A DNA stretch of 64,000 nt from an uncultured Planctomycetaceae bacterium (GCA_943787265.1 CALSLT010000050.1:1-64000), one strand, 5' to 3'; counted from the first letter of the stretch, positions 29,901-35,425 are shown. The notes: generated by a model not told the origin, from the sequence alone. Program-made: numbers and translations.

Positions 29901-30269
29901 GGTGACCACGATATCGACGTTGCCAATGCTGGCGGTCGTACAATCATCAGCGACAACGGAACCAGTGCCTTTGAAAGTGTCGAGTTTACAAACCCAACTT
30001 CGACGCTGACGCTAAACGCTGGCGACGGTGACAACACCATCACAGTGGGAGCACTCGATGCAGGGTTTGGGGCATCATTCACAATCGACGCTGAAGACGG
30101 CGACGACACCCTCACCGCAACGGCCACCAACATCGCCTTGTCGATTGTCGGTGGTGACGGTGCAGATACTCTGCTCGGCGGAACTCTGAACGATACGATC
30201 GACGGCGGAACAGGAGACGGACAGCATCGACGGCGGGACAGGAAACGACTCACTCGCCGGTGGAGCTGA
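11973..30269 (+). CDS. Giant secreted multidomain adhesin-like protein (main part, to a frameshift)
   Basis: 6,098 residues in this frame; about 6,834 if joined to 30220-32478. GGAGATC precedes the ATG. The N-terminus is Arg-rich with ELLEDRMLLTS near residue 42, like the planctomycetal LEPR-xLL motif. In order: right-handed beta-helix repeats (about 60-1350); ten GxGY repeats (about 1392-1775); Ig-like units of PDPRxxDAGVVTxxFxEPV type (about 1970-3300); CSLREA/polymorphic-outer-membrane-protein regions beginning near 3306, 3712 and 4856, rich in GGGIxNxGTLT; three Calx-beta domains from about 5444, 5578 and 5691; then RTX GGxGxDxL repeats from about 6010. Several short modules are inserted between. 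It is a calcium-binding surface or secreted protein, perhaps for adhesion or matrix formation. A surplus G near 30219 throws the frame into stop at 30269. Confidence 0.9.
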   Translation: MLLTSWVRSFRQSLQSRRRGSRRSRNEQQLHGAPGHRSRSTELLEDRMLLTSLVFDSTNVNPAVGILVNNALLDPDNDKVSNFDRIVIDSVAFPGDGGRGVSIDLSDLTGLQSIVVESLTISGTGGTGVDINLDNISLEDGLIIESSSISSNTGGGIDIDLTDVELSTLTIFDTTVSSGSGVGVNINVNSVTRNSVLDGLDITDSILDGVSITSDGATGSIKDATNDPQIQIFSIDHGLQEGSRVTVEGVTGNVAANTTDTIISDPGDPDNFFILENTSGLIGVLPGGVVNGAYVSGGTWTLPTTLSNIRISGSTITDTTLSGEEGILLNLRNTEAPSFSISDNVEIKGIQVDLDNSPVDGLSIRNNAFIDSSSIDGIGFTAVGSLLTDVRVEGNTIRGDGANGGAGISWNLSDGNFDGFVADNTIIDTLADGLLVTPLASDAFVAENGGPLLLSFTGRGISNNTFTNTSASNAGAGLQFDLPQNTSIVATITGNTVTGFREGGLDFAADDTADAFDLTITENRFDGNRGNSIAVVLEDAASGVFDISRNTITRAENIANNDNGNGVFVSLIGIDTDREATNILRRSTIADNLIGVASGGRLAVPMLAASSSVIVADISGFTTSIVSDISATDTTITVVDAVRIPPTANARIRIGNEELTVTGRNGNVLTVTRGANGTTAADHDATASVLPLNFDVIVDGERMTVTNVVNNTLTVTRTDEDSNGDGFLNGGEDSNNDGVFNRRISHSAGAAVLPLHGGNAGAGVVINLEEQSEIQDLLVDGNFIANQIDDGIKFERDDDGQINVVNPRDGQTRAITISNNAIMANASAAFDNINAGSGLSAFGAGIDIIARNGALDTLDFEIRGNTIAGNTGIGARGISLRAEADANVLADIAANIIRFNSDEGIEVTTRANDGLDERDVSGTWIANTISNNGNSGILLNGDFGTSPLSPVVIGLEGVDPVSGLSRGNLIEENGDDGIEIDDTGRIGTVAITNNAINRSGRNGSTAPNQANPSGIINGAGIDVQEPVNIAVKNNTFIENAGIGIDLNATFVTASIRGNLITGSGNDGIEFTRGIQATLLDNAIDSNFGRGIDIQNYSSVDANVKIGDGTEAGRNLIVGNRLEGVYVVNSAGIQDQNASSTAGFQANGSLDTRPNLIFQLDTNTIDDNGRDTSLQAAGLVMFVGSTYAGSPNNQADGYTVNPGSREGVGDVEANASFTEDGTNSRVNANVVGNDFQGNFGDDVFIRSFTSTVTPPTSSDNWGITPTPSYRLGGGYRRDPLARLNLVFSGNSGNSLDVLPNSSSELAQYNNAEPVFKSRDRRNPPIQDGPAGPFPVGGTRARSAQNVASRSGLAPFSAPNAAPTSTGRVLSATSGEGSDPVIITTETSVIGSSGGVTALNITNGGAGYAATPTIVIEPPPLVGGQTAQAIAQITGGVLTGIVITNSGSGYVNDPIVSVVGGGGVGAVVDATVTLTIGTAGQLGGILVDPFLPNGGFIESPNVTIAGGGGAGATAMAVMNVETIQVTDPGSGFTTTPIVQLQGGGGAGATATATLTDSIEGVTVGNPGTGYTSVPAVGFVNAVGDVSGNGATGIAVMGVSGAITINAGGGGYTAAPTVTFTAPPAGGVRAQGFAILNGASVDSVVVTNAGSGYTSPPAIIFTGGGGAGASALATLSVQSVTITNGGSLYTAAPTLVVQPPAVGVQASGIGTFGIQSVTVTNPGTQYTTSPVVVFTPAGATGDTPVTQAFLRVQGLQIVNPGSGFDPDLANLIQVQITPVQLAPGVPGPGAASASVQASDLSHGLVTGSVVEITDAEVVDFVNGQIHSANGTFFIEIPTDPTTGLPDQSRFSLVGTEGTNSPDHLANTGNWVFNNQQPTVNVGVNNPNNLSFVYDGMGPSTFRVAQGFDSSGNSQQDEFNNGDDFGVIFFTAFADPQLVEIGYTIWTPLVDEADPTNPRTNSFVDPAVSTVPVAEIVAVTPDPRAEDAGVVTINFTEPVSNVDINDFRFTRNGFPVDISTIPLIQVTPSQYTIDLSSVTQVDGDYELTLDNAAPEAQIAPITPDPIFSDAGVVTVAFTEPVTGVDIYDFTLSRDIGDGVGFTSVDLSETGANLYVKQISPSIYTIDLSTVTDPVGDYRLDLLDAFSGAINTATSDGTNPVNILAINHGLATGQTVSIIGLAGLVADDDYRITVVDADNFVLNGTAGTAAGTDAFGGVFSFDPDIIDGIGLTLADFATEAWSRSNLAPTGQIVDISLDPRDTGVPEVRVVFNEPIRTTTLGLDDFILTRDIGNGPFPVSLAGATLIPDPNFTETISVSLSPVTVSTQFLIQNLADETDDFGSYRLTLNTNGSPILDVSNTELAFADFDEWVVIPEGPSPTLAVSDPGVPDDVNGTTGTYSDSVKSAFLNFDEPVVGTPEPEDLLLIRTNPDGSIEQLDLSAVTVSVFTPGISFTVSNLESVTEDAGGNPIDGTYLLRLSHVNDQSSPSQLMNGGGEALAIDAIVPWIIDSTRPTANLFNTESSPEATDFAPSPRVDDDAGVITLEFSEPVTGVNRFNAAMDFTLELDRGDGSGFVDISNQLVGLTVRPVDPILRSGAIADPFFGGEVFASRYLLDLSSVATGLGDDGNFRLTVDGNFVDITGNEFLAGPDPDPTDEFVPPPIIEEWVRLPIETQQPTAIFDSEFSNNPLQLEARERFVIDTVAPEVVSGSVNVDPNPRNAAVGVIPINFTEDVTGVDINDFELRRDGSTVSFAGLSVIQVSASRYTIDLNLVTGAPGSYELFLDGDGSLIEDAAGNAVSATLASLDSWVTDIIGPVGSFVTVSSPRIDVPAAVQLDFTEQVTVAGVDVSDFTLRRDTGSGFQVVDLNAAGATVVPLDEVAGLATMFSIDLSGVSDVEGTYRLTLNAGSSGIVDASGNVLALSRTVEWQVDLTPAIVDIIDIAPDPRTTAVELVNIIFRDSVTGFPEGVVNFDVTDLVLTRGGVNVPLNSLPVGDQLTQQTPSRYTINLSSVTGIDGNYELTVNISDITDLAGNPLIQDPADAALIAGEAAQDAWFTGVDVAPPTVTQLNVAPDPGNQLTANAGVVTVGFSEDVASVGLGDFRLFLDPDSAGPDPAVLVDLAAGGVTVSPVPGTAAQYAIDLTNVTDAAGTYELQVVTAEMDVQDRAGNLLEEVVAASGVAGSDTWERIVQPPTATISTVLSPRLRSVGELTITFSDPVMGVDLTSGASDFRLTRDANTTDGIPGQPVSLSGVSVVQLTDTLYTIDLTSVTGVDGFYELTLTDGGNIQTIGALPNDFISPIVRSWTTETTITVNTLVDSDDATPGDGVVADAGGAVSLRAAIMEANALPGADTIVLPAGTYTLTDVGPGEDFAFSGDLDVRDSLTIIGDGASTTTIDASALGERIFQVFSGVQFDLSGVTLTGGSVTGSEDGGAIRSTGTVTISDSAIVGNTSEDDGGGINNSGVLTINRTSIADNTAGSSGGGIRNSGTLTILSSTIGGIVDETSDLRNRSRLEGGGLINVGSGSTTIVNSTFSGNIAEVDIFGSGGRGAAISNRATLSLLNSTITNNEADVEGGGVFSAGTTVSTDVRNTIIAGNAADSSGADISGAFTSSGNNFIGDRGAVTVFVNGVNNDQVGTTGAPVNPLLGELTNNGGPTLTHALLLGSPAIDAGDNTGIFSFDADQRGSSRILDGDGNATPAVDVGSTVDIGAFEFGGLFVNDSRDLPDITPGDGLLDVDPFTDGVQITLRSAIMEANAQPGENTIIVPAGNFVLTQDEIDTFGPEVNSFTLDVSVVDVGTADLQFSEQVTGVDVTDFTLNETRAIQSVSDSGVGPVVITTTSTQGLVSGDIVTVADVLGNTSANGTFTVTVIDGATFSLNGAVGNGDYIGGGQWSRNVDLVAAGILVEQGSPTDFSIDLSSVTQADGQYILTLTAAGSGIQDVLGNALIDDATVATVRGTDSFVPTVAIVPVQPDPRSTAVTAVNVNFSENVTGVGASDFTLTQSQAILGTSGLGVGPISVVTGSTAGLTSGSFVTIAGVNGNLAANGTFTITVVDATTFTLNGTVGDGAYSGGGQWTQDINLVAAGVTVQGVGGSASEYTISLGSVTNAIGTYVLTLDPLNSFIQDTGGNLLLVGATDTWTIVPDTTAPTGMIVDVRPDPRINDAGLVTIEFDEPVVGLDISDFTLTRDIGGGAVALDISGLAVNSVGGSMSDYTIDLSTVTGADGTYTLTLVATDSDVLDLTGNSLVSDDADTWTVGEDGAATGDLDITDTSGRLRIMGAGSAQTVINANNLDRVFHILDNVVLEVIDVTVTGGLVEGGGNGGGILNSGQLLVSGSSITRNTTGGDGGGIHSDSAGQLTLTASTVSNNAAQFGGGVYSDDDSTLTLANGTVIAGNTATFDGGGIYNDRRGLITIGDSSVRANTAGRDGGGFYVNDVSVTTVTDSVFEDNTATRSGGGIFNEQTASLILTNSTLTNNDSGFAGGGLYNDDGTVSVADSSITLNTSSFDAGAIFNQSAGVITVTDSTFSANQAARDAGAVKNFGTLTLSASSFGLNQAGRDGGAVQNLNVLDVTNSEFVGNSAEQGGAIQNNDIAVLTVTGTTLEGNVATLRGGGVHNTSTGRATIQDTTFAANAAGTDGGGIYHDSDDVVSVLRSTLSLNTAAGNGAGINNQRVMTVVNSTVSGNAAGGAGGGLFNGESLTITQSTIFQNSAAGVDTDNDMTPDAFGGGVFNNAPFDPVTVKNTIIAGNSGGLDPDVDGFGFTSSGNNLIGDIGGGTGFTDNLAGDIVGSLGTAVVDPQLGPLSNNGGPTLTHALLSGSPARDAGNNVNPPTTDQRGFSRIVDGDGNGIATIDIGAYESGFVSNSFTDTVDVFPGDRVSADSDGFSSLRASVIEANTLPGNNTIVLGAGEFTLSVPGRDEDGALSGDLDITDNLTIMGAGAGETIIDGASLDRVFDVHPGVTLNLSGVTVIGGFAEAGGGIRNRGVLFIDGVRIQSNTADFGGGIFTGNVVASLESAIDNVVTTLIVVDGTVLPQNIPFTIVVDNEQMTVTGISDDVLTVTRGVNGTTASTHVASANVTVEGRTTITNSLVGGRFNPIDMVDEGNHANVQGGGLFNEGILVVSSSVISGNQANAQGGGVFNDGTATFTATTIGGIDVGNDQFGNVSDSRGGGIYNIHRFGELATGINDTAITLTVSDVSAFPTTPSFDLRIGSEEVRVTAIAGNSFTITRGVNGTLATDHPQGEIASLIGQSELTITQSTIAGNRSSSNGAGVFNGDELIVSGSTFSGNQAGGVGGGIATVGATTIRNTTVTANSSVTRGGGIANDGSNEVRLRNTIVAFNTGSAATTPDSDTRGVFISEGTNLIGDVGIATGFTNGVNGDQVGSTASPFDPVLGPLSDNGGPTLTHAVLSGSPAIDSGDNTGGPDEDQRGEPRPTDTSADIGAFELGGVSILIDSVSIAEGASGQTPMVFNLRLSRPTIQPVSVNYSVIAGLVIVDPMTGGNVGNTALAGNDFLPDMGTITFTPGELVASLTVLVNGDTMIEADETFDVVLSNPVNAILVDGMGATQATIAGTGTILNDDTSVSIDDVVQRELDSGTSTFDFTVTLSESTVETVAVDFATSVGPGPNAATAGVDYQAQAGTLTFAPGETSKTVSIVVAGDTSSEVFETFAVDLTIASSSAQLLDGQGLGTIQNDDVRLVIVGGMVNETTGVDTVLPFTVTMVADDGVTPVQNALAVEVDLSTADGTATGGADFTALAGQTVTIPIGMTSVTQNVAIIGDSVFEGGATGTAEEFTLGFDTGTVTLGGASYTEVVTTLGVPATGSIVDDELPPTVWVIRATAANPTTTGELFRDGTDDGMFNPLFVRDFDLTGNTETVNGDPGTQNDRFIVDFVRGNPIPDGGLVIDGGDETSGDSLEIVDGSATITFDSVVYTSTGVDSGTIVIDDGVMVPTRTITYAELEPVLDTVAAVDRTFTINSVANPGDHDIDVANAGGRTIISDNGTSAFESVEFTNPTSTLTLNAGDGDNTITVGALDAGFGASFTIDAEDGDDTLTATATNIALSIVGGDGADTLLGGTLNDTIDGGTGDGQHRRRDRKRLTRRWS
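16145..17300 (+). repeat. Ten-unit Gly-rich GxGY repeat array within the giant gene
   Basis: About ten units of 36-40 residues, each of the form VTNxGSGYTxxPxVxFTGGGGAGAxAxATL. The clearest are ITNGGAGYAATPTIVI, VTDPGSGFTTTPIVQLQ, VTNAGSGYTSPPAIIF and ITNGGSLYTAAPTLVV. Units differ in sequence, so this is an old protein-level repeat and not a recent DNA duplication. Similar repeats occur in phage and other bacterial surface proteins. Confidence 0.8.
30219..30220 (+). other. Single-base frameshift in the giant gene
   Basis: The upstream frame reads ...DTIDGGTGDG then runs into basic nonsense. Dropping one G from GACGGACAGC gives GACGACAGC, and the RTX repeat continues perfectly (DSIDGGTGNDSLAGG) for over 2 kb. 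It is either a real inactivating or terminating mutation or a sequencing insertion. Confidence 0.85.
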
Positions 30270-32478
30270 CAATGACACCGTCAAAGGTGGATCGGGTACT
30301 GACTCAATCGACGGCGGAGCTGGCAACGACTCGATCGAAGGTGGTGCCGATGGCGACACGCTGATCGGCGGCACTGAGGACGACACGATTCTGGGCGAAG
30401 ACGGCGATGACAGCATCGACGGCGGTGCCGGGACGGATAGCCTGGATGGCGGAGCTGGCAACGACACGATCACTGGCGGCGACGGCGGAGACAACATTGC
30501 CGGCGGTAGTGGCCAGGACTCGCTCGATGGCGGTGGAGACGCCGACACTGTCGACGGCGGAGCAGACAACGACACCGTCCTTGGTGGAAGTGGGACTGAC
30601 ATTGTTGCCGGCGGTGAAGGTGACGACTCAGTCGACGGTGGTTCTGACAATGACACACTGTCAGGCGGCGGCGGGACTGACACTCTTGTTGGCGGCACCG
30701 GCGATGACCAGGTGTCCGAAGTTGCTGTCGACGCAGAGTCGATCGTCCTGACCGATACGACTTTGACTGTCGGCGGGCTCAGCGACACGATCAGTGGAGT
30801 CGAGGAGTTCATCCTGACTGGTGGCGATCTGAGCTCGAGCATCGATGCGAGTGCCTACACACTCGGCAACGTTACGATCAACGGCGAAGGCGGCGATGAC
30901 ACACTGGTTGGTAGCGATGGCGACGACTTCATCAACGGTGGGTCGGGCAACGATACTCTTACCGGCGGCCTGGGCAACGATTCGATGCTTGGTGGAGCTG
31001 GCAGCGACAGCCTTGACGGCGGCTCTGCCAATGACACGCTGGCCGGCAACGGTGGTAACGACACGCTAAACGGTGGTGCCGGCCTGGACAGTATCGATGG
31101 TGGAACGGGTGCTGACGTCATCGATGGTGGCGACGATAACGACACCGTTCTCGCGGGGGCTGGGGCAGACTTGGTCGACGGTGGTCTCGGTAACGACCGC
31201 TTGCTGGGTGAAGGGCAGGACGACACGCTGAATGGCAACGACGGTGATGATACGCTGATCGGCGGAACCGGCGGTGACATGATTCGCGGCGGAGCTGGTA
31301 TCGACAATCTGAACGGCAACAGTGGCCGAGACGATCTCGATGGCGGAGCCGATGACGATACTGCTTTCGGCGGTTCCGGTCAGGACACGCTGACCGGTGG
31401 CCAGGGGATCGATAACCTGGACGGCCAGGGCTCATCGTTTGACACGATTCGTTTGACAGGCGAAGCGATCGACGATGTCTTTACGCTGGATCGGAACGCG
31501 AATTTCAATCAACTTCGTAAGACTTCGGGGACTACATACGGAGTCAACTTCAAGCGAACTGAAACGATTGAGCTCAACACGCTGGATGGCAACGACACGA
31601 TCACGGTTATCGGCGACCTGAACGGCTCAGATGGCAACGCGGCCTTTGTTGTCGACTTCGGAAATGGCAACAACTCGCTCGACGCTTCGCTCAACACTGA
31701 TGCAGGCAAGACATTCATCGTCACCGCCGGCACAGGTAACGACACGCTGAAAGGTTCGGCTGGCGACGACAATCTGAACGGTGCCTCGGGCGATGACTCG
31801 ATCGATGGCGGAGCTGGAGAAGACACCCTGACCGGCGGTGCCGGGGCTGACATCCTCAACGGAGATGTCGGTGCTGACTTGATCAACGGCGGTACCGAGA
31901 ATGATACGATTTCTGGTGGTTCAGAGATCGACACCTTGAACGCCGGCGACGGCGACGATTCAGTTCGCGGCGGCGACGGCAATGACTTGATCAACGGTGA
32001 GGACGGCAACGACCTTCTCTACGGAGACGCCGGGAACGACAGCATCCTCGGTGGTCGGGGTGACGACTCGGTGGATGGCGGTGCTGACAACGACACCGTG
32101 CTCGGCGAACGCGGCTTCGACGTGATTAAGGGGGGAGACGGCGATGACTCACTCGTCGGCGGCGATCACGACGACATCATCGACGGCGGAAACGGCAACG
32201 ACCTGGTCAACGGTAACCTTGGCCGCGATGTGCTGTTGGGTGGGGCGGACCAGGATACCCTGCTCGGTGGTTCTGACGCCGATACCCTCCTTGGCGGGAC
32301 CGGAGCGGACGACATTCGCGGTCAGGGATCATCAGGTGATGTCCAGGTCGGCGAAACCGGGTTGGCCGGAACAGGTGATGACACACCGGACGTGGGTGAC
32401 ACGTTCGATTCAGTCACCGAGATCGACAACGCGTTCGTTCTGGATACGGCCATCCTGGACAAGCTGAACTCGTTCTAA
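30220..32478 (+). CDS. RTX calcium-binding repeat C-terminal part of the giant protein
   Basis: About 750 residues in the +1 frame, open without interruption from the frameshift to the stop at 32478. They consist of tandem GGxGxDxLxG nonapeptides, for example GGAGNDTITGGDGG and GGLGNDSMLGGAGSD, arranged in blocks split by two non-repeat segments: EVAVDAESIVLTDTTLTVGG near 30715, and an FTLDRNANFNQLRKTSGTTY region near 31480. RTX repeats fold into calcium-filled beta-rolls and usually lie near the C-terminal secretion signal of type I substrates. The last about 40 residues are acidic and non-repetitive, as in such signals. A GTG at 30712 could start a separate product if the frameshift is real. 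Confidence 0.88.
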   Translation, partial: DSIDGGTGNDSLAGGADNDTVKGGSGTDSIDGGAGNDSIEGGADGDTLIGGTEDDTILGEDGDDSIDGGAGTDSLDGGAGNDTITGGDGGDNIAGGSGQDSLDGGGDADTVDGGADNDTVLGGSGTDIVAGGEGDDSVDGGSDNDTLSGGGGTDTLVGGTGDDQVSEVAVDAESIVLTDTTLTVGGLSDTISGVEEFILTGGDLSSSIDASAYTLGNVTINGEGGDDTLVGSDGDDFINGGSGNDTLTGGLGNDSMLGGAGSDSLDGGSANDTLAGNGGNDTLNGGAGLDSIDGGTGADVIDGGDDNDTVLAGAGADLVDGGLGNDRLLGEGQDDTLNGNDGDDTLIGGTGGDMIRGGAGIDNLNGNSGRDDLDGGADDDTAFGGSGQDTLTGGQGIDNLDGQGSSFDTIRLTGEAIDDVFTLDRNANFNQLRKTSGTTYGVNFKRTETIELNTLDGNDTITVIGDLNGSDGNAAFVVDFGNGNNSLDASLNTDAGKTFIVTAGTGNDTLKGSAGDDNLNGASGDDSIDGGAGEDTLTGGAGADILNGDVGADLINGGTENDTISGGSEIDTLNAGDGDDSVRGGDGNDLINGEDGNDLLYGDAGNDSILGGRGDDSVDGGADNDTVLGERGFDVIKGGDGDDSLVGGDHDDIIDGGNGNDLVNGNLGRDVLLGGADQDTLLGGSDADTLLGGTGADDIRGQGSSGDVQVGETGLAGTGDDTPDVGDTFDSVTEIDNAFVLDTAILDKLNSF

Positions 32479-32759
32479 GCTGAACGCGTTTCAGAGATGA
32501 GAATGGGCGATCGGGCAGTAATCGTTGACGGGAATCTTTGTACTGTTTTCGAATCAGTAGGCGACGAGGGCGGCTCTTCCGTCGGGAATGGAGAGCCGAG
32601 GCCGCGTCGTCGGGACTGCCAAAACGTCGAGTTGCTTCAACATATTGGGTTGGCTGAATAGAATCATTTCTCCGCGGAATCGACTTTTTGACGATTCCAC
32701 ACGAAAGGTTCCCACCTCAGTCATTCCAGGTTGAGCAACTCAGCACGAAGGAGGCAGCG

Positions 32760-33695
32760 ATGCGATTTCTTTTGACACTTGGTGCGTTTGCGGCATTGCA
32801 GATTTCTCTCGCCCCGTTTGCTTTGGTCACGGCTCAGGCTGAAGATGCCAAAGAGCCCAAGGGCGTCAACATTGAGCTCACCGATGCGGATAACGCCGCT
32901 CTGGCAAAGCTGCGAGAGCTCGGAGCGATGACGCTGCAGGTTGCTCAGAACGACAATCGGGTTGAGGTTGCCTATCACCTCTCCGATGGAAAAATCGGGA
33001 ATGACCACGTCGCTCCGCTCAAAGGCCTGAAATGCGTTTACTCGCTGAATCTGCGAGGGACAGAAGTCGACGATAAAGGGGTCGCTCAGCTCGCTGGAAC
33101 TACCGGACTGGTGAAGCTGCACCTCGAAAAGACGAAGGTCACAGACGCCGCTCTGAAGCACCTGACTAAGCTTGAGAGCCTTGAATACCTCAACGTCTAC
33201 GGAACCGGCGTGACGAACGCAGGTCTCGATACGATCGTCCCGATGAAGAATCTCAAGAAGATTTACATCTGGCAGACGAAGGTCGACATCGAAGGTGTTG
33301 CGAAGCTGAAGAAAGCCCGACCTGACCTGAAGATCATCCCGGACTTGGTCGTCGATAAGAAACGGGCCGAGGAAGAAGCCATCCGTAAGGTTGAAGAAGA
33401 GAAGCGAAAAGCCGAGGAAGCCAAGAAGAAAGCAGCAGAAGACGCTAAGAAAAAGGCCGAAGAAGAAGCCAAAAAGAAGGCTGAAGCAGCGAAGAAAAAA
33501 GCCGAAGCTGAAAAGAAGAAGGCTGACGAAGCTAAGAAGGCGGCTGATGCTGCCAAAGCGAAGGCTGAAGCCGACAAAAAGGCTGCTGACGCAAAACCAG
33601 CCGAGAAGAAGCCTGCCGAAAATAAGAAAGAAGCCGCTGCTGAGAAGAAGCCCGCAGATGCCAAGCCTGAAGAACCGAAGAAAGATGCGAAATAA
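32760..33695 (+). CDS. Secreted leucine-rich-repeat protein with Lys/Glu/Ala tail
   Basis: 311 residues. A signal peptide (about 1-26, ending VTAQAEDA) is followed by an LRR domain, with units such as CVYSLNLRGTEVDDKGVAQLAG, LVKLHLEKTKVTDAALKHLTKL and LEYLNVYGTGVTNAGLDTIV (about 85-190). From about residue 200 it is almost entirely Lys, Glu and Ala, in heptad-like KKKAEEEAKKKAE patterns, a long charged helix or coiled coil ending in a Pro/Lys-rich tail. AAGGAGGCAGCG precedes the ATG. LRR proteins of this kind are common in planctomycetes, probably in the periplasm or cell envelope. The binding partner is unknown. Confidence 0.85.
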   Translation: MRFLLTLGAFAALQISLAPFALVTAQAEDAKEPKGVNIELTDADNAALAKLRELGAMTLQVAQNDNRVEVAYHLSDGKIGNDHVAPLKGLKCVYSLNLRGTEVDDKGVAQLAGTTGLVKLHLEKTKVTDAALKHLTKLESLEYLNVYGTGVTNAGLDTIVPMKNLKKIYIWQTKVDIEGVAKLKKARPDLKIIPDLVVDKKRAEEEAIRKVEEEKRKAEEAKKKAAEDAKKKAEEEAKKKAEAAKKKAEAEKKKADEAKKAADAAKAKAEADKKAADAKPAEKKPAENKKEAAAEKKPADAKPEEPKKDAK

Positions 33696-33844
33696 GGCAT
33701 CGGAAGGTCAGGGCGGTCTGTTGTTTCCTTTCATAAATCTGGCTATCTTTCCTGCGCTTTTGCCGACGAAAATCCGAGATTAGCGTCGTTTCAGACACAG
33801 AATAACAGATTCAGACCGAAGCCGGTTTGAGGAGAGCGTTGAAG

Positions 33845-34198
33845 ATGTACATTCGCAATGGAGATACGGTCCAGGTTCTTGTTGGTGAGGACAAAGGCAA
33901 ACGCGGTCAGGTGACTGCCGTTAACACTAAGAAGAGCAAGGTGACCGTTCAGGGAATCAACGTTGCTCGTAAGCACATCAAGAAAGGGCACCCGCAGAGC
34001 CCGCAGGGCGGTCGCCTAGACATCGAAGTGCCGCTGCACGCTTGCAAAGTCGCTCTGATCGACCCAACCACCGACAAACCAACGCGAGTCGGTTTCCGTT
34101 ACCTCGATGACGGCAGCAAAGAACGATACGCCAAGAAGTCGGGAACGTCTCTCGGTCTGGTTTCACCGCCGAAAGCGTCGCGAGCAAAGAAGGCATAA
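33845..34198 (+). CDS. rplX: 50S ribosomal protein L24
   Basis: 117 residues. L24 binds 23S rRNA early and nucleates assembly of the large subunit. MYIRNGDTVQVLVGEDKGKRGQVTAV is the KOW motif, followed by VTVQGINVARKHIKKG and the C-terminal DGSKERYAKKSG. The start was put at ATG 33845, with GAGGAGA nine bases upstream; a TTG at 33827 in frame would give six extra basic residues and is less likely. No other ribosomal protein gene is nearby; in most bacteria rplX lies between rplN and rplE in the spc operon. A strong terminator follows. Confidence 0.95.
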   Translation: MYIRNGDTVQVLVGEDKGKRGQVTAVNTKKSKVTVQGINVARKHIKKGHPQSPQGGRLDIEVPLHACKVALIDPTTDKPTRVGFRYLDDGSKERYAKKSGTSLGLVSPPKASRAKKA

Positions 34199-34225
34199 TT
34201 ACGGCCTTCTCTGAACTAACTATCA

Positions 34226-34259
34226 AAGGCACTGGTCAGCTTGGCCAGTGCCTTTTTTT
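34226..34259 (+). terminator. Rho-independent terminator of rplX
   Basis: AAGGCACTGG and CCAGTGCCTT pair around an eight-base loop, followed by a run of seven T. It begins 27 bases after the rplX stop. Confidence 0.92.
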
Positions 34260-34342
34260 CGTGGAGACTTTTCGACGACGCAAGTTACGATCCGAAACGA
34301 AGTTTTGAGTGTTCGGCCAACTCAGCTTGAGGGATTTCTCGA

Positions 34343-35287
34343 ATGGCACTCCTCTACACAGATCCGATCTTTCTGCAGCACGAAACGGGCAAGCATCCTG
34401 AGTCGGCGGAAAGACTACGTTCAGTGGCTGCTCATCTGGACGCGGCAAAATTGCCCGGTCGATTTGAGGCAGGGAAGATCGTGCCAGCGACGATCGAGCA
34501 GCTCGCGCGAGTCCACTCGGCGGGACACATTGAACGAGTGCGCGAGTTTGCAGAGCAGGGCGGCGGCAGGATTGAAGCGGACACCGTCGTTAGCCGGAAG
34601 TCGTATGATGTTGCGATGCGGGCAGCAGGAACCGCCTGCGACGCCGTGGACCGAGTGTTAAAAGAAGAGCATACTCGAGCCTGCTGTCTGACACGTCCGC
34701 CGGGGCATCACGCGTTGGCCGATGATCCGATGGGGTTCTGTCTGTTCAACAATGCGGCTGTTGCGGCGCGGCAGGCAATTGCTGAGCACAAGCTTTCTCG
34801 CGTTCTGATCGTTGATTGGGATGTCCATCACGGAAACGGTACTCAGGACATCTTCTACGACGATGCCGAAATCTATTTTCTCTCGGCGCATCGGTTTCCG
34901 TTTTATCCGGGCAGCGGCACTCGGGAAGAAACTGGAACGGGGCAGGGACTCGGCACAGTCTTCAATCTACCGGTTGAATACGGGACGGCCAGACGCCAGT
35001 ACCTCACAGAGTTCGAGCAACTCCTCGCCGACTGCGCGAAACGCTGTCGGCCAGAACTGGTCATCATCAGCGCAGGATTCGACGCTCACCGACTGGATCC
35101 GATCGGCTCGCTGGATTTGGAAACTGAAGACTTTGCTACGCTAACGAGGCTCGTGCTGGACGTTGCCGACGAATACAGCGATGGACGATGCGTCAGCTTG
35201 CTCGAAGGCGGCTACAACGTGCAGGCTCTGGCGGAGTCAGTCGAGCAGCACCTGACCGTGATCGCCGATCGCGCCGCGAAATCGTGA
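34343..35287 (+). CDS. Histone deacetylase/acetylpolyamine amidohydrolase family enzyme
   Basis: 314 residues, full length for the bacterial class II HDAC-like family (AcuC/HDAC/APAH), zinc hydrolases removing acetyl groups from lysines, polyamines or small molecules. Visible are LTRPPGHHA with the tandem His at 122-123, the zinc-site DWDVHHGNGTQ with D160 and H162, HRFPFYPG near 185, and SAGFDAH (zinc Asp) in the C-terminal third. The substrate cannot be told from sequence. GAGGGA precedes the ATG. It lies between rplX and a membrane protein with no obvious link. Confidence 0.93.
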   Translation: MALLYTDPIFLQHETGKHPESAERLRSVAAHLDAAKLPGRFEAGKIVPATIEQLARVHSAGHIERVREFAEQGGGRIEADTVVSRKSYDVAMRAAGTACDAVDRVLKEEHTRACCLTRPPGHHALADDPMGFCLFNNAAVAARQAIAEHKLSRVLIVDWDVHHGNGTQDIFYDDAEIYFLSAHRFPFYPGSGTREETGTGQGLGTVFNLPVEYGTARRQYLTEFEQLLADCAKRCRPELVIISAGFDAHRLDPIGSLDLETEDFATLTRLVLDVADEYSDGRCVSLLEGGYNVQALAESVEQHLTVIADRAAKS

Positions 35288-35425
35288 TTCCGGTCTCAGT
35301 CGTCGCGCGGCTGTGGTCGATCTGATCTTGCGGCATCACTCTCGTTTGTTGGAACATTGCCTCCAAACACGTCACGCGAGATGTCAGTCGCACTCGAATG
35401 TGTCCGTTTACTCGAGGCAGCGGAA

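Noticed and set aside
12000..30250. Many long minus-strand open frames inside the giant gene
   Set aside because: They come from the repetitive Gly/Asp/Thr/Asn codons of the coding strand. They are rich in Pro, Ser, Val and Arg and have no domains.
30000..32460. Dense short repeats that could suggest a CRISPR-like array
   Set aside because: The units are 27-bp coding repeats of the RTX nonapeptide, vary in sequence and lack unique spacers of constant length.
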